From contig JASEIE010000043.1 of the NCBI GenBank assembly GCA_030024065.1, positions 1-15,402 of the forward strand: a DNA stretch of 15,402 nt, in the 5' to 3' direction. The first letter of the stretch is position 1, and every line of letters begins with the position of its first letter. Below, in pieces: positions 1-7,528 of this stretch. The DNA is from Thermodesulfobacteriota bacterium. Its GTDB lineage: Bacteria > Desulfobacterota > BSN033 > UBA1163. Made by a program: the position numbers and the translations under genes. The notes beneath the pieces are model-generated. The model was not told where the DNA came from. It was given only the letters and a program-made list of their open reading frames with translations, and ran no database searches.

Positions 1-178
1 CATCTATGTTCTCGAGGGGGAGGGGATCACGAGGACCGACGCCGGGGATCAGCGGTTCGGTCCTGGATCGTTCATCTTCGTCCCTGCCGACACGGATCAT
101 GCAACGATTAATGTCCTGAAAGACAAACCCATGAAGGCGGTCATCATCAAATCACCTCCCTTGGAGGGTAAGCGATAA
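1..178 (+). CDS. Cupin-domain protein, C-terminal fragment
   Basis: This is the last 58 codons of a gene whose start lies outside the window; the reading frame begins at base 2 and the stop is TAA at 176-178. The visible part reads YVLEGEGI, then FGPGSFIFVPADTDHATI, which is the second half of a small beta-barrel cupin: the beta-strand and Gly after motif 1, then the PG-x-x-x-F-x-P-x-x-x-x-H pattern of motif 2, whose His is a usual metal ligand. The motif-1 histidines are off the left edge. It resembles the complete cupin that follows, so two related cupins probably stand side by side at the head of the cluster. The fold is clear. Whether it acts as an isomerase, a dioxygenase or a binding protein cannot be told. 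Confidence 0.75.
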   Translation, partial: IYVLEGEGITRTDAGDQRFGPGSFIFVPADTDHATINVLKDKPMKAVIIKSPPLEGKR

Positions 179-186
179 AGACCGAT

Positions 187-230
187 AATCCCCCCTCTCC
201 CCCCTTTAGAAAAGGGGGGTTGGGGGGATT
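187..230. repeat. C-run/G-run palindromic repeat (REP-like hairpin)
   Basis: The left arm is AAT, six C, TCT, six C, TTT; the loop is AGA; the right arm is AAA, six G, TT, six G, ATT. All arm bases pair except a small asymmetric internal loop (TCT against TT), giving about 18 base pairs. It starts 8 bases after the upstream cupin stop and ends about 30 bases before the next start. It could end or stabilise the upstream transcript, but no T-run follows on the + strand, so an ordinary Rho-independent terminator is not certain. Such C-run/G-run palindromes are interspersed in many deltaproteobacterial-type genomes; that is recalled knowledge, not shown here. Confidence 0.7.
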
Positions 231-260
231 TGAGATTTATTTCTTGGCATGGAGGGAAGG

Positions 261-650
261 ATGAAACGTTATGTGGTCAATGAGTCAGAAGGCGTGAAGG
301 GAAAACTCCCCGTGCCAGGCGGGGGAGGAACGTTTAACATCCTCATCGATGAAGAGATGTCCGGAGCAAAGTATTTTTCACTGCTTGTCAATGAGATGGC
401 GCCTGGATACAAGGGGAAAGAGCATTCTCATGATGTTGAACATTGCTGGTATATTTTAAAGGGCACAGGAATTATTCAGATGGAAGGAGAAACTTATCAC
501 ATCAAGCCCGGCGACGCCGTGTTTGCTCCTATCGGCAAGCTCCACTCGGTGGAGTGTACCGGAAATGACCCTCTTCGTTATGTTGTCGTCTACGCTCCTC
601 CTGGACCTGAAAAAGAGTTGAGAACCCAGACAGGTTTTGCAAAGAGTTAA
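261..650 (+). CDS. Small cupin-domain protein
   Basis: A 129-residue single-domain cupin. Motif 1 is around residues 53-68 (KEHSHDVEH, then LKG), with His55, His57 and Glu60 (or His61) as likely metal ligands. Motif 2 is around 84-95 (GDAVFAPIGKLH), with His95 as the usual fourth ligand. An in-frame ATG lies 12 bases upstream at 249, but GGAGG at 251-255 sits correctly only for the ATG at 261, so that start is chosen. There is no signal peptide, so it should be cytoplasmic. It lies between another cupin and a tricarboxylate-type transporter. Small cupins in such clusters often act as isomerases, lyases or dioxygenases on acids, and an intact metal site supports an enzyme. The reaction itself cannot be inferred. 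Confidence 0.85.
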   Translation: MKRYVVNESEGVKGKLPVPGGGGTFNILIDEEMSGAKYFSLLVNEMAPGYKGKEHSHDVEHCWYILKGTGIIQMEGETYHIKPGDAVFAPIGKLHSVECTGNDPLRYVVVYAPPGPEKELRTQTGFAKS

Positions 651-718
651 AGGAGATAGCGATCGATCTTAAGCGCTGGCCTATTCAAAACCCAAGGGTC
701 TGATTTAAGGGAAAGGTT

Positions 719-1177
719 ATGAGCAAAGAACGCATCAGTAGTCTGATCTTCCTCTTTGTGGGAATTTATGGATTGATCTTTGGCATCCAGCTTCCATTGG
801 GGAGATGGAGAGAGCCTGGCCCTGGAGTATTACCCCTCAGCCTGTCGATCTTGTTATGTGTGTCAGGGGTGTTGTGGTTTATCTTCGGAAAGAAAAAAGG
901 AAAGGAAGAGGAAAAACAAAAGATTGTCTGGGGTGAGATGGGCAGAAAATTAGTCACCCCGCTAAAAATTCTGGGGGTAACCATTGTTTTTATTCTGCTC
1001 CTGGAGAGAGCGGGATACCTGTTGGCATCCTCCCTATTTATGTTCATCCTCTTTTTTTGGATTTCCCGTTACAGGGTGTGGGTTGCCTTAGGGCTTGCTC
1101 TCGTCATCGGGGTGGGAACCTGGTATTTTTTTGTGAAAATTCTTGCTGTCCAATTACCCCAGGGAGTTCTAAAATGA
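719..1177 (+). CDS. tctB: Tripartite tricarboxylate transporter, small membrane subunit TctB
   Basis: A 152-residue membrane protein with about four hydrophobic segments (roughly residues 8-25, 37-56, 82-101 and 104-140, the last probably two helices). The early segment LGRWREPGPGVLPL matches the conserved TctB pattern in which a Gly-Pro-Gly follows the first helix, and the C-terminus ends in the familiar hydrophobic LP-x-G tail. A charged loop rich in Lys and Glu (about residues 57-75) separates the two halves. TctB is the poorly conserved small integral subunit of the inner-membrane TTT complex. The next gene encodes the large subunit, and a receptor gene follows, so the set is complete. 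The ATG at 719 is preceded by AGGGAAAGG. Confidence 0.88.
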   Translation: MSKERISSLIFLFVGIYGLIFGIQLPLGRWREPGPGVLPLSLSILLCVSGVLWFIFGKKKGKEEEKQKIVWGEMGRKLVTPLKILGVTIVFILLLERAGYLLASSLFMFILFFWISRYRVWVALGLALVIGVGTWYFFVKILAVQLPQGVLK

Positions 1178-1220
1178 TGATTCCTGTTTGCCCTGGATTT
1201 TCGACATGGGAGGACCTTCG

Positions 1221-2735
1221 ATGGATGTTCTGAATAATCTTTCGAATGGTTTTCAAACCGCGCTCAGCTTCCAAAATATTTATCTCTGTTTTATCGGATG
1301 CCTTTGGGGGACCATGGTGGGGGTCCTCCCCGGGATTGGGCCCTTAGCCGGCATTACCCTCCTGATCCCGGCAACCTTTGGGCTTGACCCAACGGGGGCA
1401 ATCATCATGCTTGCAGGGATTTATTACGGGGCAATGTATGGAGGTTCGACGACCTCCATCCTGATGAATATCCCGGGGGAGTCCGCTTCTGTAGTAACCT
1501 GCCTTGATGGATACCAAATGACCCTCAAAGGGCGGGGCGGGGCCGCCCTTTTTATCAGCGCGTGGGGGTCCTGGGTTGGGGGAACACTGAGTGTTATCGG
1601 ACTCATGTTTTTGACTCCCTTTTTAGCCAATTTTGCCACGAGGTTTGGACCCCCGGAGATGTTCTCTCTTTTCTTGGTTGCCTTTATTTTACTGGGATCA
1701 TTGGGGAGTGGATCCCTCTTCAAAACAATGCCCATGGTCTTCATGGGTCTCTTGGCCAGCACCGTTGGGATGGATCCTTTAACCGGAGCGCTGCGTTTCA
1801 CCCATGGCGTTAAGGATCTTTATGATGGAATTGGATTCCTCCCTGTTGCGATGGGGGCTTTGGGAGTTTCTGAAATCCTGATTGCCACTGAAGAGAGCCT
1901 TGTAAGGATTATACACAAAGTCAGACTCCGCGAACTCTTGCCAACCCGGGAGGAGCTGCGGGCCTCATGGGGCCCCATATTTCGTGGATCCGGCCTGGGT
2001 TTCATCATTGGCCTTGTGCCGGGTTCCGCCCATGTGTTGGCAAGCTTCGTCAGCTACATGACGGAAAAGAGGGTCGCCAAGAGACCGGAAGAATTCGGAA
2101 CCGGCCGGATCGAAGGAGTCGCCGGCCCCGAAACCGCCAATAATGCGGCATCCGGAAGTGCGATGATTCCTTTCCTGGGTTTAGGAATCCCAACAGGGCC
2201 TGCGCCGGCGGTCATGATGATTGCGTTGATGATCCATGGGGTTCGGCCTGGTCCCCTCTTCATCTCCGAACACCCCCAGGTATTCTGGGGCTTGGTCGCG
2301 AGCATGTATGTCGGAAACATCATCCTGGTTATTTTAAACCTCCCTTTCGTGGGCATTTTCGTCAGCATGCTCAGGGTTCCCTTCCGTATCCTGTTTCCAA
2401 TCATCTTGCTCATATGCCTCGTCGGAACCTATTCGGTAAACGCAAGCGCCTTTGAATTGTTAATCCTCCTGGGTTTTGGGATCTTCGGTTATGTCTTCCG
2501 GAAACTTAAATATGACATCGCTCCATTTATTCTCGCAATGATCTTAGGGCCCATGTTGGAAATGGCCTTCCGTCAATCGTTGATGCGCAGTGCAGGATCT
2601 TTTTCGATCTTCTGGGGAAGTTCTATCTCTCTGATACTCATCATCGCATCTGGTCTATTATTTCTCTGGAACATTTATCGAAGTTTAAGGCCGGCAAAGG
2701 CAGCATGGGAAAAAGCATTGGAAGAAGGCAAGTGA
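1221..2735 (+). CDS. tctA: Tripartite tricarboxylate transporter, large permease TctA
   Basis: A roughly 504-residue polytopic inner-membrane protein, the translocating subunit that takes substrate from a periplasmic TctC receptor using an ion gradient. Family hallmarks are plain: GVLPGIGPLAGI near residue 35, GIYYGAMYGGSTTSIL with NIPGE and the DGYQM block near 65-100, and PETANNAASGSAMIPFLGLG about two-thirds along. The frame opens further upstream with TTG at 1188 and ATG at 1206, but the GGGAGGA at 1208-1214 fits ATG 1221, and the protein then begins MDVLNNL, as TctA proteins usually do. The gap after tctB is 43 bp. The usual GIPG-S sequence after the PE-x-x-NN block is GIPTGPAPA here, which may reflect a different substrate group. 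Confidence 0.95.
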   Translation: MDVLNNLSNGFQTALSFQNIYLCFIGCLWGTMVGVLPGIGPLAGITLLIPATFGLDPTGAIIMLAGIYYGAMYGGSTTSILMNIPGESASVVTCLDGYQMTLKGRGGAALFISAWGSWVGGTLSVIGLMFLTPFLANFATRFGPPEMFSLFLVAFILLGSLGSGSLFKTMPMVFMGLLASTVGMDPLTGALRFTHGVKDLYDGIGFLPVAMGALGVSEILIATEESLVRIIHKVRLRELLPTREELRASWGPIFRGSGLGFIIGLVPGSAHVLASFVSYMTEKRVAKRPEEFGTGRIEGVAGPETANNAASGSAMIPFLGLGIPTGPAPAVMMIALMIHGVRPGPLFISEHPQVFWGLVASMYVGNIILVILNLPFVGIFVSMLRVPFRILFPIILLICLVGTYSVNASAFELLILLGFGIFGYVFRKLKYDIAPFILAMILGPMLEMAFRQSLMRSAGSFSIFWGSSISLILIIASGLLFLWNIYRSLRPAKAAWEKALEEGK

Positions 2736-2900
2736 TGTAAATTTTCACTATGGACGAAGCGATTAAACAAAGATCCAGAACAGGGAAAACAATGGGGCGG
2801 CCACAGAGAAAAAGAGGTGATGATTAAACCGTCTTCAAATAGCGTATCGATACGAGAAAATAAGAGAGGATGGTATTATTTTAAAATGGAGGTGCATATC

Positions 2901-3881
2901 ATGAAAAAAATAATGAGCATCACAGGTATTCTCTTAGTTTTGATTCTGACGATCGGCAGTGGTTTGGTTGGTGCGACTGATTATCCGACCAAGCCCATCA
3001 CCATCATCAACCCTAACCCGCCAGGAGGGGGCCATGATGTGATCGGACGTGCATTCGCATCTGTTGCAGAAAAACATCTCGGACAACCCATGGTGGTCAT
3101 TAATAAACCCGGCGCCTCCGGGATGATTGGAATGCTGGCAGTTGCCCAGGCCGCTCCTGATGGATATACCATCGGCCTGGACTCGACGACCACCACGAAT
3201 GCCTTAGAGTGGGAGATTGCAAACGGTCGTAAACCTTCCTTTACACGGAATGATATCTTACCCGTCGGGTGTATTACCATAAATGTCCCTTTAGTCGTCG
3301 TCCCTTACAACAGCCCTTGGAAAACCTTAAGTGACCTCATAAGAGATTGCAAGGCGAAGCCAGACTTCTATGCGTTCTGCTCTGGTGGTTTATATGGGGG
3401 GAGCCACCTGCCCGCCGAGGTACTCATGAAAGCGACTGGGATAAAAGCTCGTCATGTCCCCCACAAGGGAGGAGGACCTTGCCTCTCCGCCCTGGTAGGC
3501 GAGCATGTCCATTTCGCCACTCAGTGGCCCGCCACATCCATTCCTCTTGCGCGAGGCAAGAAGCTGAGAATATTGGCTGTCCAGGACGATCGAAGGATGA
3601 AATCTATTCCGGATATCCCGACGGTTAAGGAACTGGGAATCGATGCAGAGTGGGGCCAATGGTTGGGATTCTCTGTCCCCCAAAATATTCCTGCGCCTAT
3701 TTTGGAAAGGCTCAAAGGAGTTGTGAAAAAGGTAGCCGAGGATGAATCCTTCATTAAAATTGTAGAGGGTCAAGGAGCCGAAGTTTACTATATGAGCAGT
3801 GAGGATGTCATTAAATACTGTGAAAAAGAATCCAAAGAGGTTGCAAAGGTCTACAAGCACCTTCTCGAGGAAAAAAAATAG
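2901..3881 (+). CDS. tctC: TTT periplasmic substrate-binding protein TctC (Bug family), copy 1
   Basis: A 326-residue extracytoplasmic receptor. It starts with a Sec signal peptide (Lys-rich start, hydrophobic core at about 8-20, likely cleavage after VGA at residue 25) followed by DYPTKPITIINPNPPGGG, the typical Bug-family entry strand and PGG loop. The VVINKPGASG, AQAAPDGYT and SIPDIPTVKELG blocks are also standard. The frame extends upstream to 2817, but the GGAGGTG at 2888-2894 and the signal peptide fix the start at 2901. It should deliver an organic acid to the TctA-TctB permease just upstream. About 165 bp separate it from tctA, longer than other gaps here. It is clearly paralogous to the second receptor at 6154, with differences in the presumed pocket loops, so the two may bind different ligands. 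Confidence 0.93.
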   Translation: MKKIMSITGILLVLILTIGSGLVGATDYPTKPITIINPNPPGGGHDVIGRAFASVAEKHLGQPMVVINKPGASGMIGMLAVAQAAPDGYTIGLDSTTTTNALEWEIANGRKPSFTRNDILPVGCITINVPLVVVPYNSPWKTLSDLIRDCKAKPDFYAFCSGGLYGGSHLPAEVLMKATGIKARHVPHKGGGPCLSALVGEHVHFATQWPATSIPLARGKKLRILAVQDDRRMKSIPDIPTVKELGIDAEWGQWLGFSVPQNIPAPILERLKGVVKKVAEDESFIKIVEGQGAEVYYMSSEDVIKYCEKESKEVAKVYKHLLEEKK

Positions 3882-3944
3882 TAAAAAGAAATCGGTTTAG
3901 ACCTTCGGCAGCGATAGAGAGAAAAAAGAGGACGGAAAGAGGAC

Positions 3945-4847
3945 ATGGGAAGAGAAGTGGTCATTGCAGCAGGCCAGGTGGGCTCAGGGATCACAACGGA
4001 TCTAAAAAAAAATGTGGCGCAATTGAATGATCTGTTAATAGAGGCCGGGGAAAAAGGAGTCAACATCCTCAGTTTTACAGAAATCTGTGCGGCTCCCTTT
4101 TTCCCACCAAGCCTTTCACCTGATTATGAGAAATTCTGTTTGAAATTTCCAGATGAAATCCTGAATCCTTTGTTTGAGACCGCAAAAACCTATCAAATGG
4201 TGTTAATCCTCCCCTTCGCCGAAAAGGATGGCATTGATTATTATAATTCAGCCGTCATTTCAGATGCGGACGGAACCATCCTGGGGAAATATCGAAAAGT
4301 TACCCTTCCCAGTGTATTCCCTTCCCCTCCAAAAGGGGGAACCGGAACTTATGAGAAATTATACTTCAGACCAGGGAATTTAGGTTTTCCGGTCTTTAAC
4401 ACCCGGTATGGTAAAGTGGGAATCCAGATATGCTACGACAGGAAATTCCCGGAAGGAAGCCGAATTCTTGCTTTGGAGGGGGCCGAGATCATTTTTATAC
4501 CCTCCTGTGCTTCAACCGAAACTTATGGAAACCATAAAGCCCGGATCGATCACTGGGATCTTTCCTCAAGGGCAAGGGCCTATGAAAACGGGGTATTCGT
4601 CGTTCTTTCAAATAAGGCGGGGCAAGCCTTCATGGATACGTCTTTTAAAAAGGAGACCGTCTTTAACTACATCGGAAGAAGCCTGATCATTAACCCTAAC
4701 GGAGAAACCATCGCCATGGGTTCTCCTGACCAATGGGAGATTGTCATGGCAAAAGTGGACCTCGATGAAGTCCATAGGGCTCAGATGATCCTTCCTTTCT
4801 GGAGAGACCGCATGCCTTCAGAGTATGGCAGACTTATCAAAAAGTGA
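3945..4847 (+). CDS. Carbon-nitrogen hydrolase (nitrilase superfamily; N-carbamoyl-amino-acid amidohydrolase-like)
   Basis: A 300-residue cytoplasmic hydrolase of the nitrilase fold. The catalytic Glu-Lys-Cys triad is readable as Glu46 (in SFTEICAAPFF), Lys118 (in GKYRKVTLP) and Cys163 (in GIQICYDRKFPE). The blocks FFPP after the Glu and YFRPGNLGFPVF before the Cys resemble N-carbamoyl-D-amino-acid hydrolases and beta-ureidopropionases more than true nitrilases, so hydrolysis of a carbamoyl or amide bond is the better guess. The usual FPE is FTE here, a mild variant. The start ATG is supported by the conserved N-terminal strand VVIAAGQV; the ribosome site is weak (AGAGG only two bases before the ATG, another GAGG further up). 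It follows tctC by 63 bp, which suggests that it acts on the imported compound. The exact substrate is unknown. Confidence 0.88.
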   Translation: MGREVVIAAGQVGSGITTDLKKNVAQLNDLLIEAGEKGVNILSFTEICAAPFFPPSLSPDYEKFCLKFPDEILNPLFETAKTYQMVLILPFAEKDGIDYYNSAVISDADGTILGKYRKVTLPSVFPSPPKGGTGTYEKLYFRPGNLGFPVFNTRYGKVGIQICYDRKFPEGSRILALEGAEIIFIPSCASTETYGNHKARIDHWDLSSRARAYENGVFVVLSNKAGQAFMDTSFKKETVFNYIGRSLIINPNGETIAMGSPDQWEIVMAKVDLDEVHRAQMILPFWRDRMPSEYGRLIKK

Positions 4848-4930
4848 TTTTTTATGAATTCCCAAATCCCATGACGAACCCGATCCTCTTATAGAACTTA
4901 GGAGACACGGTAAAAATGAAAGGAGGGAAA

Positions 4931-6067
4931 ATGAAGGAAAGGGACCTCGGAGTTGCGGTGATCGGTTCGGGTCGTATCGGCACATTAAGGGCAAGCATGG
5001 CAGCGGCTCATCCGGCCGTTCATTTTCTTGCTGTGTCGGACTTGGACCCCGCCCGTGCCCACACCCTTGCAAGTAAAGTGGGAGCTCATTTTTCATCCGG
5101 TGATAATCTCGAGGTTATTTCCCGACCCGAAGTAAATACAGTGATTGTCTCCACCAGTGAGAACGAACACACTCTCCCTGTCCTTCAAGCCCTCGAGCGC
5201 GGAAAGTCTGTCCTGGTTGAGAAACCCATTGCCATGAGGTTAGAAGACGCCGACAGAATGATTGCCGCCGCTCAGAAGGCAGGCGTTGCATTTCATGTAG
5301 GATACAGCAGGCGTTTCCAGCGGCGGTATCTCCTCGCAAAGGAACAAACCCTCCAGGGACGCTTGGGGAAAATTCTGGGAGGACTTGGACGGGTTTACAA
5401 CTCAAGGGCCCAGGCCTTCCAGATACTCAAACGTTCCCCGGATGCCACACCTGTCTTAGATGTTTTGACTTATTATGTGGATCTCTTCTGCTGGTTCCTG
5501 GAGGGCAATTCTCCAGTTGAAGTCATTGCCCGGGGACAAAAAGGCGTGTTCGAGGCAGCGGGTTACAGTGCTCACGATGTAGCTTGGGCCATTGTGACCT
5601 TCGCCGATGGTGCCGTGGTCAACCTCGGCGTGGATTATGCCCTTCCTGAGAGGTATCCAACCCTTGGGCAGAGTCCTCGCGTGGAAATTCTCGGCACGGA
5701 GGGAGTCATATTTGTTGATGGAGAGAATAGGGACCAGATCTTATACACCGAATTGGGCTTCCCTCATGGCTACGTTCCTGGCCACAGCGTAAACATGGCC
5801 TTTCTGGGCACTTCTTCTCCAGGCGACTGGGCTTTGGGGGACTTCTGGGGACCAGTGGGTACAGAGACCCGGGTATGGCTCGACCACCTTTCGACGAACC
5901 GGCCTTGCGCCCTCGCTACCCCCAAACAGGCCCGACAGACCCTTGAGGTTACCCTCGCCATTGAGCAGGCCATGCAAAGCAGAGAAGTAGTGAGGTTGCC
6001 TTTGACAATAGGGAGTAACCATAGGACTGGCATGCCGACCAAAGCGATCAATAATATTGGGAGATAG
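4931..6067 (+). CDS. Gfo/Idh/MocA-family NAD(P)-dependent oxidoreductase
   Basis: A 378-residue dehydrogenase. The Rossmann GSGRIG motif is at residues 12-17 and the EKP signature at 97-99 (VLVEKPIAM), whose Lys is a usual catalytic residue. The second domain follows with GYSRRFQRRY near 124-133. Where most members have a D-x-x-x-H-D-x-D motif, this protein has DVLTYYVD (residues 177-184), with Tyr181 in the place of the common catalytic His. The family oxidises or reduces sugar-like and inositol-like polyols or acids. Two starts are possible: ATG 4916, and ATG 4931 directly behind AGGAGG (4921-4926). The second is chosen because the protein then begins just before the first beta-strand. It sits between the hydrolase and the second receptor. 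The family call is secure; the substrate is unknown. Confidence 0.9.
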   Translation: MKERDLGVAVIGSGRIGTLRASMAAAHPAVHFLAVSDLDPARAHTLASKVGAHFSSGDNLEVISRPEVNTVIVSTSENEHTLPVLQALERGKSVLVEKPIAMRLEDADRMIAAAQKAGVAFHVGYSRRFQRRYLLAKEQTLQGRLGKILGGLGRVYNSRAQAFQILKRSPDATPVLDVLTYYVDLFCWFLEGNSPVEVIARGQKGVFEAAGYSAHDVAWAIVTFADGAVVNLGVDYALPERYPTLGQSPRVEILGTEGVIFVDGENRDQILYTELGFPHGYVPGHSVNMAFLGTSSPGDWALGDFWGPVGTETRVWLDHLSTNRPCALATPKQARQTLEVTLAIEQAMQSREVVRLPLTIGSNHRTGMPTKAINNIGR

Positions 6068-6153
6068 ACTCATACAGTAGAAGGGGGGGAATCGCTACGA
6101 AGCCATATTTTTTAAGAAGAGAAAGCTTAATAAAAAAAACGGAGGTGATCATC

Positions 6154-7140
6154 ATGAGAAAAATTCTTAGTATTATGGCAAGCATCATCGTTTTAGTTTT
6201 GGGGATGGCCATTGGTTTCGTTGGAGCGGCCGATTATCCGACCAAGCCCATCACGCTCATCAACCCTATGCCCCCTGGCGGAACCCTCGACCTTCAGGCC
6301 AGAGCATGGACAGCCGTGGCCGAGAAATACCTGGGACAACCCGTTGTCGTCGTCTATAAAACAGGGGCCACCGGTATGGTAGGAGGGCTGGCAGGAGCTC
6401 AGGCTCCTCCTGACGGCTACACCCTTACCGTGGGCTCCGTCAATTTTACAAATGCCATTGAATGGGAGATTGCTAATGGTCGGAAACCTCCCTTCACCCG
6501 GCATGATTTCGTTTCCATCGGGGCCTTCACCATGAGCCCGACGCTCGTGGTTGTTCCTTTTGACAGTCCTTATAAGACTCTATCCGATTTAATGAACGAT
6601 GCTAAGGCAAAACCAGGCCAATTGGTCTACTGTTCCGGGGGGCTCTATGGAATGAGCCATCTGCCCATCGAGCTCTTTGCAAAAGCAACTCGATTAAAGT
6701 TCCGACATGTTCCCTATCCGGGGGGAGGACCCTGCCTTTCGGCCGTGGTGGGTAAACACGTCGACTTCGCATTCCAGTATCCTCCCACCTCTCTTCCCCT
6801 TGCTCGGGGAAATAAATTGAGAGTTCTGGCTGTGGCGGGCGCCAAGAGGCTCAAGTCTATCCCTGACATTCCCTCTTTTAAAGAACTGGGAATCGATGCT
6901 GAATATTACGGATGGGTCGGGATTATGGCACCCAAGAACACGCCCATGCCTCTTGTGGAAAAGCTTCGGGAGGCGACCAAGAAAGTCGCCGAGGATAAAT
7001 CGTTCATTGAGATGATTGAAAAACCCGGGGATGAAGTCCAGTTTATGAACGGGGAAGAGCTGGCAAAGTGGATGGATAAAGAGTCAAAGATCATTGCGGA
7101 ACTCGATGCAGACCTTGTAAAAGAAGCCCCTAAAAATTAA
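6154..7140 (+). CDS. tctC: TTT periplasmic substrate-binding protein TctC (Bug family), copy 2
   Basis: A 328-residue periplasmic receptor with a signal peptide (cleavage probably after VGA at residue 25) followed by ADYPTKPITLINPMPPGG. It shares long blocks with the copy at 2901: DYPTKPIT, EWEIANGRKP, CSGGLYG-x-SHLP, GGGPCLSA-VVG, KELGIDAE and KKVAED, so the two arose by duplication. The loop after PGG differs (TLDLQARAW against GHDVIGRAF), as does the stretch around residues 90-120, where ligand contacts are expected. A GTG at 6145 also opens the frame but is part of the ribosome site itself: GGAGGTGATC (6141-6150) is close to a full match to the 16S tail and fits ATG 6154. No second TctA/TctB accompanies it, so it presumably shares the upstream permease or serves in sensing. 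Confidence 0.93.
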   Translation: MRKILSIMASIIVLVLGMAIGFVGAADYPTKPITLINPMPPGGTLDLQARAWTAVAEKYLGQPVVVVYKTGATGMVGGLAGAQAPPDGYTLTVGSVNFTNAIEWEIANGRKPPFTRHDFVSIGAFTMSPTLVVVPFDSPYKTLSDLMNDAKAKPGQLVYCSGGLYGMSHLPIELFAKATRLKFRHVPYPGGGPCLSAVVGKHVDFAFQYPPTSLPLARGNKLRVLAVAGAKRLKSIPDIPSFKELGIDAEYYGWVGIMAPKNTPMPLVEKLREATKKVAEDKSFIEMIEKPGDEVQFMNGEELAKWMDKESKIIAELDADLVKEAPKN

Positions 7141-7144
7141 GAAA

Positions 7145-7183
7145 AGGGTGTTCCGCCCTTTTCTTTGAAGGGCGGAACACCCT
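7145..7183 (+). terminator. Perfect 16-bp hairpin after the second tctC
   Basis: Bases 7145-7160 and 7168-7183 are exact reverse complements (16 bp, GC-rich centre) around a 7-base loop, starting four bases after the tctC stop. On the + strand no T-run follows, so it is not a textbook intrinsic terminator in that direction. It may act as a weak terminator or a 3'-end stabiliser that sets the receptor mRNA apart from the genes downstream. On the - strand the stem is followed by a T-rich stretch, so it could stop antisense transcription. Confidence 0.65.
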
Positions 7184-7528
7184 GGATAGCAACCTCTATC
7201 TGTTGGCCATTCCATAGGCTCATTAGAAAAGGCACAGAGGCGGGACACCGAAAGAGGCATCTCCTTTCTCTCCAAGCCCAAAGAGACATCCTTAAGTTGT
7301 GCGATAATGGAGATCCCTTGTTCCGGAGAGGAAAGAGCTTCCCAGGCGTGCAGGCACGAACGATGAAAATGGTCATGGGGTTAAGGTGAGGAAGCCTGTT
7401 TGGGTTAGGTTAAAGGGTTAAGGCTAATCATTTTTAGACACACAACCTCACCCATCAACCAAACGGGCTTCTTGACCCTAACCCTTAGACCAAAGACTTT
7501 TATTTTCTAAGCAATTAAGGAGGTTATC
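7184..7528. other. Non-coding gap between the two halves of the cluster
   Basis: About 345 bases with no convincing gene. One 74-codon + frame (7165-7389) and several - frames are open, but none has a ribosome site or a recognisable protein; the + frame even starts inside the preceding hairpin. The last 140 bases hold interleaved inverted repeats. AAGGAGG at 7519-7525 is the ribosome site for the following gene. A promoter for the downstream three genes would be expected here, but I cannot point to a good -35/-10 pair. Confidence 0.6.
7391..7484 (+). repeat. Interleaved inverted repeats in the leader of the DUF6282-like gene
   Basis: GAAGCCTGTTTGG (7391-7403) pairs with CCAAACGGGCTTC (7459-7471) over 13 bases with a single T-G wobble. 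A second arm pair overlaps it: GGGTTAGG (7402-7409) is the exact complement of CCTAACCC (7477-7484). Both pairings share bases 7402-7403, so they largely exclude each other. The layout could be an operator region, a folded leader, or the scar of an old mobile repeat. It lies 45-140 bases before the next start codon. Confidence 0.45.

Noticed and set aside
1188..1220. Upstream TTG (1188) and ATG (1206) starts for tctA
   Set aside because: GGGAGGA at 1208-1214 fits only ATG 1221, and the resulting N-terminus matches the TctA family.
1424..1801. Long antisense frames inside tctA and other genes (also 3390-3860, 8608-9369, 9598-10140)
   Set aside because: They are shadows of well-supported genes and show no family features.
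2843..2854. Perfect 12-bp palindrome CGTATCGATACG upstream of the first tctC
   Set aside because: A palindrome of this size is expected a few times by chance in a window this long, and nothing else marks it as an operator.
2817..2900. N-terminal extension of the first TctC
   Set aside because: The extension has no family counterpart and would bury the signal peptide; GGAGGTG and the signal peptide fix the start at 2901.
7165..7389. 74-codon + strand open frame
   Set aside because: Its start lies inside the hairpin loop and arm, it has no ribosome site, and the protein is not recognisable.
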